From: Blastocatellia bacterium
Lineage (GTDB): Bacteria; Acidobacteriota; Blastocatellia; Chloracidobacteriales; Chloracidobacteriaceae
Direction: 5' to 3'
Length of the DNA: 41,497 nucleotides
NCBI GenBank assembly: GCA_019695185.1
Contig: JAIBAN010000070.1
Span: forward strand, 1 to 41,497
A model generated the notes under the pieces. That model was given only the letters and a program-made list of their open reading frames with translations, made no database searches and had not been told where the DNA came from. The position numbers and the translations under genes were made by a program. Shown here piece after piece: positions 9,462 through 17,599 of this stretch; within the stretch, counting starts at the first letter, position 1, and every line of letters begins with the position of its first letter.

Positions 9462-9477
9462 TGCAAATCCCTTGCCA
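9462..9477 (-). promoter_or_regulatory. Near-consensus sigma-54 promoter for tssL-tssM
   Basis: Read on the minus strand the site is TGGCAAGGGATTTGCA, that is TGGCAA-N5-TTGCA, one mismatch from the TGGCAC-N5-TTGC consensus. The -24 GG and -12 GC are at the correct 10-base interval. It lies 53 bases before the tssL start codon. The A/T element AATTTAATTTT (9427-9437) is between promoter and gene. Confidence 0.65.
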
Positions 9478-9495
9478 AAGTTTTTCGATACCGGG

Positions 9496-9666
9496 TTGAA
9501 AGTGGAATTTCAAAAGGGGTTGGGAAACCTGGAGTCCAGGGTTTGTCAGGGAAAAAGGAAATGGTGAAAGCTGGGAGTGCTTCAGGAAAACCAAACTCCA
9601 GGGATTTTGTTTTGATTGCCGTGGGTAAATTTAATTCAAGTCCCTACTTGAAAAATAAATTAAATT
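9496..9666. promoter_or_regulatory. Cluster of inverted repeats between tssL and the sigma-54 activator
   Basis: This is the 383-base divergent gap between tssL and the activator gene. It holds TTGAAA-N6-TTTCAA (9496-9513), the 13-base palindrome CCTGGAGTCCAGG (9528-9540), and a hairpin-like TTCAAGT-CCCT-ACTTGAA (9635-9652) flanked by inverted AATTTAATT (9628-9636) and AATTAAATT (9658-9666). From the tssL promoter these lie roughly 20-190 bases upstream, where activators of sigma-54 normally bind. I see no supported gene in this gap. Confidence 0.45.
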
Positions 9667-9791
9667 CCGGTACCTTCGGGTTTCTTCCATCTGTAATTTT
9701 TGTTTTCCACACCATTTCCGTCGCTTGTCCCATTGCCTCTGGCGGACCAGGGCCGTGGGCAGACGTGCGCCTGACAGAAAGGAATGATTGG

Positions 9792-12194
9792 ATGTCCACC
9801 GATTTGCTGCAAATGATTCTTGACCTGCACAATGGCAGGCTGAAAGGCGAGTTTGTGACGGAAACCGTGCAACGGCTGTGGTTTGAAGAAAGCGATTACT
9901 CGGAAGGCTCCCTGGCCTTCCACCTCGCCCTGGCCCGCTTTCCTCATCCCAAACCGGTGGATTATTACGTGGCAGCCATTGCGCTCATCAATCATCGGGA
10001 GGCTGAAAAAGTTCCGAACCTGCTGAAACTATGTTGGGAAGACCTGGGGTTGTGGAAAGCCGCGCTTGAAGTGGAAGCCGGTTTCCGCAGTGGCTCCCCC
10101 AATACGGAAGCCCTGGCTTCGTTGGCTGAATCACGGGAACCTTTTTTCCAGGCGGTGGGTCTGCTGCACGAGGCACGTTATCTGCGGCTGACCAATGCAA
10201 GTGACCGGAATGGGATTCGCAAACGACTGGTTCAGGCTTTGGAAGCCTTTACCAATGTTTCCGCTTTTGAAACAGGCCGGGCCCTGCTGTATTTATCGCA
10301 GGTGGAGGCCAGCTATGATTTGGCGCTGGCAACGGCGGAGCGAGCACTGGAACAATTCAAAATCTGTAAAAACCGGCATTATCAATCGGATGCCCATCAG
10401 GCAATTGAGAGCATCCGCGAAAAGCATCGTGAACGGCGCGAATCCTCCCGCAGCCGCTCACTGGATTTGGGGTCATTGGTCCGACCGCTGCTGAACGCTC
10501 CCGATATTGAATCCTTTTTCAAAGGGTTTGTGCAGATTTTGACCTCGCGGATGTTTCTGGCCCTGGAGCACGTCACAATTCTGCACAAAGGGATTGGTGG
10601 CGAACATATCGTGGCGAGTCATCACGGGGCGACACCTACGAGGGAACTCCCTTCGACTTCCCTTGATTTGGGGTCCGGTTACCGGCTGGTGGTTTCCCAA
10701 ACCGCCGACCCAATGGCGCTGGAACTGATTCTGCCACTGGTCAAACGGGAACTGGTGCGACTCTCGCGGACCGTCCCAACCCCGCATGTGCAATTCCGGC
10801 GGGCCTTTGGAAAATTCACTTACTACGATTCCCGGATGGATGAAGTCCTCAACCTGCTCGAAATGGCGGCGCAGGACCAACCCGAAGGGGCAATCATGTT
10901 GCGCGGCGAACCGGGCGTGGGAAAAACCGACCTGGCTTTTGCGCTCCACCAGATGGGCTGCACCAAAGCCGGAAAATTTGTGGTTTATGATGCGACCACG
11001 GCAGTGGACAAGTCATTTATGGTGGCCGAACTCTTTGGAACGGTCAAAGGTGCCTTCACCGACGCGCAACCACGCACCGGCAAAATCGAGGAAGCCGGGC
11101 AGGGCACGCTCTTTATTGATGAAATCGGCGAGCTGACCCCGCAATGCCAGGCATTGCTCCTGCGGGTGTTGCAAAATCGGCAGTTTTCGCGGTTGGGAAC
11201 CAATGACATGAAACCGGTTCAATGTCGCATCATTCTGGCAACCAACCAGCCGATTGAGGAATGGTGCCAGAAACCGAGCACTTCGGAATCACAACCTCTG
11301 TTCCGCCCGGATTTGCCTTCCCGGTTCCGTCATTGGATTCACATCCGGTCGCTGCATGAAATCCCGGACCAGATTGTTCCCACGGCACTGGCTTTTATCC
11401 GGGAACAAGGCGATTTTACCCTTTCACCCGAAGCCGAGATTTTCCTTCGTTCCATGCGCTGGATTGGCAATTATCGGAGTTTGCTCAACACCTGCGGGCT
11501 GGCGGTCAATTTCGCCCGCTCCTATGGGGTTTCGGCCATCACGCCCGAAATCATCCACCGGGCCATTGGGCATCACCCGTTGCTCTTCACGCCGGTCAAC
11601 GAATATGGCGAAGGCACTCCCCGCGTTGCATTTGGCATGCCGGGGCCGGCCCTGCCGCCACCAATGCCCTATGCCCCGCAGGGGTTTATGCCGTCCGTGC
11701 CACCAGCGTATGCACCGGCTCCGCCGTTTCATGCCAATCCGTTGCCCCCATCATTTCCAACAGCCTATCAACCACCGATGGCACCGGTTGCGCCGCCACT
11801 GGCTGGCGCACAGCTTCCGGAAGCACCCACTTTTGCCGCTGCTCCGGTGACGGCTCCGCTGGCACCGCCTCCCAAACTGCCAACCGTCAATCCACAGGCC
11901 ACGGCGTTGTCTCTGGAGGAAGAGGAAAAGCTGAAAGAAACCTTTTTGGAGATGTTCCGGCAGGTTTTTGATGAATTTGAATTCAATCGGCGGAAGTATT
12001 TTCCTTTCTCGATTTTGAGCAACATTTCCCAGATTTACCATCAGCAACGAATGCCACGGGCCAAGACCTTCCAGGCCATTTACGAGGGACTGATGAAAAG
12101 CCCCTATGTCAAGCTGACGGTTGGGGCGGAAAAAGTGCAACAGCTTGCCGATTTGTTCCAGGCGTTGGAACCACGGTGGGCTAAAGAAGAATAG
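9792..12194 (+). CDS. Sigma-54-dependent activator (AAA+), atypical C-terminus
   Basis: 800 aa from ATG 9792, behind AAAGGA; the frame is open further upstream but that stretch does not look coding. Residues about 1-220 are helical, TPR-like sequence; about 225-330 may be a degenerate sensory domain. The sigma-54 AAA+ module follows: Walker A GEPGVGKT (about 371-378), the sigma-54 contact loop as GAFTDA (about 421-426, where classical activators have GAFTGA), Walker B TLFIDEIGEL, and an R-finger region LPSRFRH. A proline-rich linker (about 610-705) leads to an unfamiliar helical domain of about 90 residues. No Fis-type helix-turn-helix is visible. Its neighbours carry sigma-54 promoters, so it is the likely regulator of this T6SS, as VasH is in Vibrio, though with different architecture. 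Confidence 0.88.
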   Translation: MSTDLLQMILDLHNGRLKGEFVTETVQRLWFEESDYSEGSLAFHLALARFPHPKPVDYYVAAIALINHREAEKVPNLLKLCWEDLGLWKAALEVEAGFRSGSPNTEALASLAESREPFFQAVGLLHEARYLRLTNASDRNGIRKRLVQALEAFTNVSAFETGRALLYLSQVEASYDLALATAERALEQFKICKNRHYQSDAHQAIESIREKHRERRESSRSRSLDLGSLVRPLLNAPDIESFFKGFVQILTSRMFLALEHVTILHKGIGGEHIVASHHGATPTRELPSTSLDLGSGYRLVVSQTADPMALELILPLVKRELVRLSRTVPTPHVQFRRAFGKFTYYDSRMDEVLNLLEMAAQDQPEGAIMLRGEPGVGKTDLAFALHQMGCTKAGKFVVYDATTAVDKSFMVAELFGTVKGAFTDAQPRTGKIEEAGQGTLFIDEIGELTPQCQALLLRVLQNRQFSRLGTNDMKPVQCRIILATNQPIEEWCQKPSTSESQPLFRPDLPSRFRHWIHIRSLHEIPDQIVPTALAFIREQGDFTLSPEAEIFLRSMRWIGNYRSLLNTCGLAVNFARSYGVSAITPEIIHRAIGHHPLLFTPVNEYGEGTPRVAFGMPGPALPPPMPYAPQGFMPSVPPAYAPAPPFHANPLPPSFPTAYQPPMAPVAPPLAGAQLPEAPTFAAAPVTAPLAPPPKLPTVNPQATALSLEEEEKLKETFLEMFRQVFDEFEFNRRKYFPFSILSNISQIYHQQRMPRAKTFQAIYEGLMKSPYVKLTVGAEKVQQLADLFQALEPRWAKEE

Positions 12195-12351
12195 TCTTGG
12201 GAGTCTTGGGAGTCTTGGGAGTCCAAAACAAGTGACAAGTGACAACAAAACCCCTGGCACTGTTTACTTTGTCAATGCCCATTTCTCAAGACTCCCAAGA
12301 CTCTCAAGACTCTCAAGACTCTCAAGACTCTCAAGACTCTCAAGACTCTCA
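12194..12351. repeat. Facing arrays of a 9-base repeat (GTCTTGGGA / TCTCAAGAC)
   Basis: Three copies of GTCTTGGGA (12194-12223) immediately follow the activator stop. A spacer of about 60 bases containing a doubled heptamer AAGTGAC (12230-12243) comes next, then seven copies of the inverted nonamer TCTCAAGAC (12284-12346, one copy as TCCCAAGAC) plus a partial copy. The two arrays can pair into a long imperfect hairpin. They fill the gap before the flavoprotein gene. Confidence 0.85.
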
Positions 12352-12372
12352 CTTGAAAGGGGTGCAGTATTT

Positions 12373-13569
12373 ATGACCGCTTCGAAAACCCATTTTCCGA
12401 TTTTGATTGTGGGGGGAGGAACCGCCGGGTTGACGGTTGCCGCCCGGTTGGCCAACGTGATTGACCCGGCTGAGATTGGCATCATCGAACCCTCGACCAA
12501 ACATTATTACCAGCCAATTTGGACTTTGGTGGGAGGCGGCGTTTTTCCCAAAGAGGTTTCTGAACGTGAGGAAGCCGACTTTATTCCCGCAGGCACCAAA
12601 TGGATTCATGATGCGGTCGAAGCCTTTAGCCCCGAAGAAAACGCTCTCACCACCAAAGGCGGGAAACGGTTGACCTACGATTTTCTGGTGGTTGCTCCCG
12701 GCATTCAGATTGATTGGGGTAAGGTGAAGGGACTGAAAGAAGCCGTGGGAAAAGACGGTGTGTGCAGCAATTATTCCTATGACACGGTGCAAACAACCTG
12801 GGACAACATCCGTCAGTTCCAAGGTGGAACAGCCGTCTTTACCCAGCCGCCGCCGCCCTTCAAATGTGGTGGGGCACCCCAAAAAATCATGTATCTGGCG
12901 GATGATGCCTTCCGGCAAAACGGTGTGCGGGAGAAAACCAAAATTGTCTATGCGTCGGCAGCCGCAGTCAGTTTTCAGGTAAAAAAGTATGCCGATACGA
13001 TGGACAAGGTGATTGCCCGGAAGGGAATTGAAACCCGCTACAAACATAATCTGGTGGAAATCCGGGCCGCAGCCAAAGAAGCTGTTTTCAAACATACTGA
13101 AACCGGCGAAGAGACCACCATTGGGTATGACATGATTCACGTGACGCCACCGCAGTCTTCCCCTGATTTCATCAAACAATCAGCACTGGCGAGTTCCGCC
13201 GGTTGGGTGGATGTGGATAAAGCCACCTTGCAACATGTGCGCTTTCCAAATGTCTTCAGCCTGGGAGATGCCAGCAGTCTGCCCACATCCAAAACCGGAG
13301 CGGCGGTCCGCAAACAGGCTCCCATTGTCGTGGAGAACCTGCTTGCCTTGCGGCAACGAAAAGCAGTTCCGGCAAGTTATGATGGCTATACCTCCTGCCC
13401 GCTGGTGACAGGGTATGGAAAGCTGGTCATGGCGGAATTTGATTATGATTTGAAACCGCAGGAAACGTTTCCCTTTGACCAGTCACAGGAACGCTACAGC
13501 ATGTATCTGGTCAAAGCCCACCTCTTGCCGAAACTCTATTGGTATGGAATGTTACGGGGCCGGGCATGA
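12373..13569 (+). CDS. Sulfide:quinone oxidoreductase-like FAD flavoprotein
   Basis: 398 aa. ATG 12373 was chosen, with AAAGGGG upstream; the longer frame runs into a repeat array. The N-terminus has the FAD Rossmann motif IVGGGTAGLTVAARL (about 11-25), followed by HYYQPIWTLVGGG, LTYDFLVVAPGIQ and a C-terminal FSLGDASSLPTSKTGAA flavin-binding block. Cysteines in PFKCGGAPQK (about 160) and TSCPLVTGYGK (about 340) are at positions typical of the SQOR (type II, mitochondrial-like) group, which oxidises sulfide to polysulfide and passes electrons to quinone. The protein is probably membrane-associated through its C-terminal region. Distinguishing SQR from a related NADH dehydrogenase-like flavoprotein rests on those cysteines. 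Confidence 0.82.
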   Translation: MTASKTHFPILIVGGGTAGLTVAARLANVIDPAEIGIIEPSTKHYYQPIWTLVGGGVFPKEVSEREEADFIPAGTKWIHDAVEAFSPEENALTTKGGKRLTYDFLVVAPGIQIDWGKVKGLKEAVGKDGVCSNYSYDTVQTTWDNIRQFQGGTAVFTQPPPPFKCGGAPQKIMYLADDAFRQNGVREKTKIVYASAAAVSFQVKKYADTMDKVIARKGIETRYKHNLVEIRAAAKEAVFKHTETGEETTIGYDMIHVTPPQSSPDFIKQSALASSAGWVDVDKATLQHVRFPNVFSLGDASSLPTSKTGAAVRKQAPIVVENLLALRQRKAVPASYDGYTSCPLVTGYGKLVMAEFDYDLKPQETFPFDQSQERYSMYLVKAHLLPKLYWYGMLRGRA

Positions 13570-13588
13570 GAGCACACAAATCAACAAT

Positions 13589-13856
13589 GGTCTGACGTGA
13601 AAATAGGACTGAGGACTGAGGACTGAGGACTGAGCCGGTTTTCATTGCTGGTGGTGCGCCGCTGCCGCATGAGGTCTGACGTGAAAATAGAACTGAGGAC
13701 TGAGGACTGAGGACTGAGCTTCTTTTCATTGCTGGTGGTGCGCCGCCGCCGCATGAGGTCTGACGTGAAAATAGGACTGAGGACTGAGGACTGAGGACTG
13801 AGCTTCTTTTCATTGCTGGTGGTGCGCCGCCGCCGCATGAAGTCTGACCTGAAAAG
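13589..13856. repeat. Three tandem 84-bp units plus partial, each holding a GGACTGA heptamer run
   Basis: Units at 13589-13672, 13673-13756 and 13757-13840 are nearly identical, starting GGTCTGACGTGAAAATAG; a diverged start of a fourth unit follows (13841-13856). Inside each unit the heptamer GGACTGA repeats about four times, followed by a GC-rich stretch ending CCGCATGA. Because 84 is divisible by three, open frames run through it on both strands, but none looks like a real gene. It fills the 354-base gap between two convergent genes. Confidence 0.9.
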
Positions 13857-13923
13857 AACGAGTCAGTGGGGAAGGTGGTTTTGACACAAACCATCAAAGG
13901 TGAAAATTGCACTGCCTTCGGGC

Positions 13924-14919
13924 CTACGCTTCCAGAGCGGGAAGTTTGATGGTGAACGTGGTTCCTGCCCCAACCTGGCTTTGAACCGTGATGGTTCCGC
14001 CGTGTCCTTCGACAATTTTCTTGGTAATGGAAAGTCCAAGTCCCACTCCCAATTGGGATTTGCGGGATTCAGCCTGTGCATAGGCATCAAAAATATAGGG
14101 CAGGGAGCTGGCCGGGATTCCCTCGCCGGTGTCTGAAATATTGATGACCAAAAATGTCTGGCTGGAAAAATTTTCATCCATTTCGGTTTCCGAATGGGCT
14201 GAAAGCGTGATGGTTCCACCTTTGGGCGTGAATTTTATGGCATTGGACAGCAGATTGGTAAAAACCCGGCTCAGTTTCCCGGCGTCAGCGGAAATCCGGG
14301 GCAGCACGGGCTGAATGTTTCCGACCATTTCAATCCCGTTGGCTTTGGCCGAGAGCCGGGATTCGGCCACATGGTCATTCAGAAAGGAAACGGACTCCAC
14401 CGGAGCAAAGACGAGTTTCATTTCCTGCGATTCGCTCTTGAAAACATCCAGCATTTCGTTAATCAGATTGAGCATTTTTTGCAGGCTGTTGCGCGAGGTG
14501 GAAACCATCGGAGCCAAATGGCTGCCTTCCAGCGCATCGTCCCATTCGATGAACTCAAGAGTCGCCATGACCACTGTTAAAGGTGATTTCAGGTCATGGA
14601 CGAGCATTGAAATAAACGAAGCTTTGATTTTGTCCACTTCTTTCAGCTTGTCGTTGGCATCGGCAAGCTGGGTGTTCTGTTGGTCGAGCTGGTTTTGAAT
14701 TTTGATGAGCTTGCTTTGGGTGGCATCGCCAATACCGGTGATTTTGACCGTTTGTTTGAGCAGACTTTTATATTTTTTGGTGAGCAGTTTGAAATGTTCA
14801 CGCAACTCGGCCTCGGAAATGCTTGGGTTGTCCAAAACCGCCTCGGCTTTTTCAAGAACACGGTACTCGTCTTCAAACACATCCATCGAATTGGATTTGC
14901 TTCCAGGGTCTTTGCTCAT
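13924..14919 (-). CDS. Sensor-less cytoplasmic histidine kinase
   Basis: 331 aa from ATG 14919, preceded by GGAG. There is no membrane segment and no recognisable input domain. The N-terminal 110 residues are helical with a coiled coil (QLDQQNTQLADANDKL region). The HisKA dimerisation helix carries the phospho-accepting His in LVHDLKSPLT (about 117-126). The HATPase_c domain has the N-box (LLSNAIKFTPKGG), G1 (ISDTGEGIP) and G2 (GVGLGLSITKKIVEGHGG). It is a complete kinase core, but no response regulator is encoded nearby, so its partner is elsewhere. It is convergent with the flavoprotein gene and divergent from egtB. Confidence 0.9.
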   Translation of the reverse strand: MSKDPGSKSNSMDVFEDEYRVLEKAEAVLDNPSISEAELREHFKLLTKKYKSLLKQTVKITGIGDATQSKLIKIQNQLDQQNTQLADANDKLKEVDKIKASFISMLVHDLKSPLTVVMATLEFIEWDDALEGSHLAPMVSTSRNSLQKMLNLINEMLDVFKSESQEMKLVFAPVESVSFLNDHVAESRLSAKANGIEMVGNIQPVLPRISADAGKLSRVFTNLLSNAIKFTPKGGTITLSAHSETEMDENFSSQTFLVINISDTGEGIPASSLPYIFDAYAQAESRKSQLGVGLGLSITKKIVEGHGGTITVQSQVGAGTTFTIKLPALEA

Positions 14920-15182
14920 TGTGGTTAGCTCCAAAGGAATCAAAAAAGGGGACTGCGGTAGGAATGCAGGTCCTTTGTACCACATAATCAGCCAAACTTG
15001 AAAAATCCGAAACGAAAATGTTATCTGTGACTGCTATTTTTTAGGAAACCAGATTTTCACTCACAAAAAACACCTTGAAAGCAAAACCGTTCTGAAAACA
15101 ACAGTTCGCGGTTTAGCTTCAACCTGTATTTTGTTGCAGGCTTTTGAGCCGGAATCAGTAGAAAGCGCGAACCCTCAATCCA

Positions 15183-16469
15183 ATGCACAGCGGAACCCAA
15201 ACCCACGAAGTGGCAGATTTTCAAACTTCCGCCCGACTGGCCTATCAAAAGGTGCGGGAATGCACCACCATGCTCTGTCAGCCCCTGGCCGTGGAAGATT
15301 ATGTGATTCAATCAATGCCTGATGTCAGCCCGCCCAAATGGCATCTGGCGCACACCACCTGGTTTTTTGAAACTTTTCTGTTGCAGGATGGGTTGGCCGG
15401 ATACCAGGAATTTCATCCGCAATTCGGATATTTGTTCAATTCCTACTATGAAGCTGTCGGGGCTCGCCATCCGCGCCCCGCCCGTGGCTTGCTTTCCCGG
15501 CCCACTTTGCAGGAAGTCATTGAATACCGGGCCTTTGTGGACCAAAAAGTCTCAGACTGGCTGGATACGCTGACTCCGGAAATCTGGGAAAAGGTAAGGC
15601 CGGTTTTTGAATTGGGATTGCATCACGAACAACAACATCAGGAACTGCTCTGTACCGACCTCAAGCATATTTTGGCGCAAAATCCGCTCAAACCTGTCTA
15701 TCTCAAACAGGAAATCCCAATTGAACCCGAAGTGGTGCCTTTGCAATGGATTGAGTACGCTGGCGGCCTGCACCAGATTGGCTTTCGCGGGGAAGGATTT
15801 GCCTTTGACAACGAGACGCCCCGGCACCGGGTTTACCTGGAGGATTTCCGGTTGGCCGCCCGCCCGGTCACCAATGGTGAATTCCTGGAATTTATGGCCG
15901 CTGGCGGCTACCAAAATCCCCAATGGTGGCTTTCCGAGGGCTGGCGCACCGTGCAGGAGCGTGGCTGGCAGGCACCGCTGTACTGGGACAAATCCCAGGA
16001 TGAATGGTGGCAGTTTACCCTCTCCGGCCTTCGCCCGGTAACTTTGGCGGAACCGGTCTGCCATGTCAGCTATTATGAGGCAGATGCTTTCGCCCGCTGG
16101 GCCGGAAAACGGTTGCCCACTGAGGCAGAATGGGAATTTGCCGCCGAACTGTTGGATTTGAAAGGCAACCTGATGGAAACCGGGATTTTTCACCCAACCC
16201 CAGCCAGCGAGGGTGAACCGGAAGCCCCGGTTCAGATGTTTGGGGATGTTTGGGAATGGACGCAGAGTCCCTACATTCCGTATCCCCGCTACCGTCCTGC
16301 TGCCGGGGCCTTAGGGGAATACAACGGGAAGTTTATGTGTAACCAACTGGTGTTGCGGGGTGGGTCATGCGTGACACCGCCACACCATATTCGCCCAACC
16401 TATCGGAATTTCTTCCCACCGGATGCCCGCTGGCAGTTCTCCGGTATACGGTTGGCTGAGGACGCCTGA
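15183..16469 (+). CDS. egtB: Ergothioneine biosynthesis iron enzyme EgtB
   Basis: 428 aa. The N-terminal DinB-like domain has SMPDVSPPKWHLAHTTWFFE (His near residues 54-57) and HHEQQHQEL (about 148-156), which together supply the iron-binding histidines of the HX3HXE type. The C-terminal half is an FGE-sulfatase fold, with ending blocks FGDVWEWT, LRGGSCVTP and GIRLAED. EgtB catalyses the O2-dependent C-S bond and sulfoxide formation on N-alpha-trimethylhistidine. The stop overlaps the start of egtD (ATGA at 16466-16469 region), so the two are translationally coupled. The thiol donor (gamma-glutamylcysteine or cysteine) cannot be told from this sequence. The ribosome site is weak. Confidence 0.92.
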   Translation: MHSGTQTHEVADFQTSARLAYQKVRECTTMLCQPLAVEDYVIQSMPDVSPPKWHLAHTTWFFETFLLQDGLAGYQEFHPQFGYLFNSYYEAVGARHPRPARGLLSRPTLQEVIEYRAFVDQKVSDWLDTLTPEIWEKVRPVFELGLHHEQQHQELLCTDLKHILAQNPLKPVYLKQEIPIEPEVVPLQWIEYAGGLHQIGFRGEGFAFDNETPRHRVYLEDFRLAARPVTNGEFLEFMAAGGYQNPQWWLSEGWRTVQERGWQAPLYWDKSQDEWWQFTLSGLRPVTLAEPVCHVSYYEADAFARWAGKRLPTEAEWEFAAELLDLKGNLMETGIFHPTPASEGEPEAPVQMFGDVWEWTQSPYIPYPRYRPAAGALGEYNGKFMCNQLVLRGGSCVTPPHHIRPTYRNFFPPDARWQFSGIRLAEDA

Positions 16470-17440
16470 TGAAAGCAAAACGCACTTCCATCCTGCTTGA
16501 CCTGCATCCAGCTCTGACCAATATCACGGGGGAGGTTCTGCAAGGGCTGACCGCTCAACCAAAAAAGCTGCCCCCCAAGCTGTTTTATGATGACCGGGGT
16601 TCCCAGCTTTTTGAGTCTATCTGCGACCTGCCGGAATACTATTTGACCCGCACCGAAATCGGCATCCTGACCAGTTCGGCCCAGGAAATTGCCGCTTTGT
16701 TGGGACCTGAGGTCCTGCTGATTGAATATGGCAGCGGGAACAGCCGCAAAATCAGGATTCTGCTCGACGCACTGAAACATCAGGCGGTCGGATATGTTCC
16801 GATTGATATTTCACGGGAATCTCTGGCCGATGCAGCCAGCCTGATTTTGGCCGATTATCCCAAACTGAAAGTAGCCGCCATTTGCGCGGATTACACCCAG
16901 TCGGTTGCCCTGCCTGCGCTTCCGTTTACCTATCGCAAACCGGTGGTCTTTTTTCCAGGTTCGACCATTGGCAATTTTCAACCCCATGAAGCACTGGCTT
17001 TCCTGAAGAGCGTGGCTGCGTTGTTGCAGAAAGATGGCCTCCTGCTCATCGGAGTGGACTTGAAAAAGGATGCTCGGGTACTGAATGCGGCTTATAACGA
17101 TGCTCAGGGAGTAACCGCCGAATTCAACCTGAATCTGTTGCGTCGGTTAAATCGGGAATTTCAAGCTGATTTCATCGTTGATAATTTCCGCCACCTCGCG
17201 TTTTACAACCCGCATCGAAACTGTATTGAAATGCACCTCCAAAGTCAGTTCGCCCAAACGGTTTGTATCGGAGGGAAAAAAATCACGTTCTCACCCTGGG
17301 AGACCATTCACACCGAAGATTCTTTCAAATACAGCGTCGATGAGTTTACGCAGCTTGCCTCCCAGGCGGGAATGGTGCCGGAGAGAATTTGGACCGACCC
17401 GAATGAATGGTTTGCGGTCGCCCTCTTCCAGGTTCAATAG
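16469..17440 (+). CDS. egtD: Histidine N-alpha-methyltransferase EgtD
   Basis: 323 aa. It begins within the egtB stop codon. The family hallmarks are LPPKLFYDDRGSQLFESICDLPEYYLTRTE in two blocks near residues 31-60, the SAM-binding LIEYGSGNSRKIRILL (about 88-103) and FFPGSTIGNF (about 161-170). EgtD trimethylates histidine with SAM, the first step of ergothioneine synthesis; EgtB then acts on the product. EgtC and EgtE are not adjacent, and the remaining steps could be done by unlinked genes or by a shorter route. The gene ends 25 bases before a hairpin terminator. Ergothioneine is an antioxidant, and a link to the neighbouring T6SS is not indicated. Confidence 0.93.
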   Translation: MKAKRTSILLDLHPALTNITGEVLQGLTAQPKKLPPKLFYDDRGSQLFESICDLPEYYLTRTEIGILTSSAQEIAALLGPEVLLIEYGSGNSRKIRILLDALKHQAVGYVPIDISRESLADAASLILADYPKLKVAAICADYTQSVALPALPFTYRKPVVFFPGSTIGNFQPHEALAFLKSVAALLQKDGLLLIGVDLKKDARVLNAAYNDAQGVTAEFNLNLLRRLNREFQADFIVDNFRHLAFYNPHRNCIEMHLQSQFAQTVCIGGKKITFSPWETIHTEDSFKYSVDEFTQLASQAGMVPERIWTDPNEWFAVALFQVQ

Positions 17441-17465
17441 GCTGCCTGTTGGAAAGAAAACAAAA

Positions 17466-17516
17466 GGGGGAATTTCAGGACAGTGTGACTGTTGCTGAAA
17501 ATTCCCCTCTTGTTGT
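17466..17516. terminator. Intrinsic terminator after egtD
   Basis: GGGGGAATTTCAG (17466-17478) pairs with CTGAAAATTCCCC (17495-17507) with one bulge and a 16-base loop. The following TCTTGTTGTTTT supplies the U-rich tail on the plus strand. CAAAA before the left arm could weakly serve the convergent vgrG. Confidence 0.8.
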
Positions 17517-17599
17517 TTTGGACCGCCCTTGGTTTGTTTCAGGCCAGTGCTTCCGATAATGGGAGATATGAGCACTGCTTGGAAGCCCGACACACCGCT

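Noticed and set aside
9441..9791. In-frame N-terminal extension of the sigma-54 activator
   Set aside because: It starts at TTG in an intergenic region with palindromes and A/T elements, its sequence does not look like protein, and a good ribosome site precedes ATG 9792.
12253..12272. TGGCAC at 12255 as a sigma-54 promoter for the flavoprotein gene
   Set aside because: The -12 position reads ACTT rather than TTGC.
12194..12351. Nonamer arrays as a CRISPR array
   Set aside because: The units are 9 bases with no unique spacers, and no cas gene is present.
13511..13912. Open minus-strand frame of 133 codons with a repeated 28-residue pattern
   Set aside because: It arises from the 84-bp tandem repeat; the sequence is low-complexity, overlaps the end of the flavoprotein gene, and has no ribosome site.
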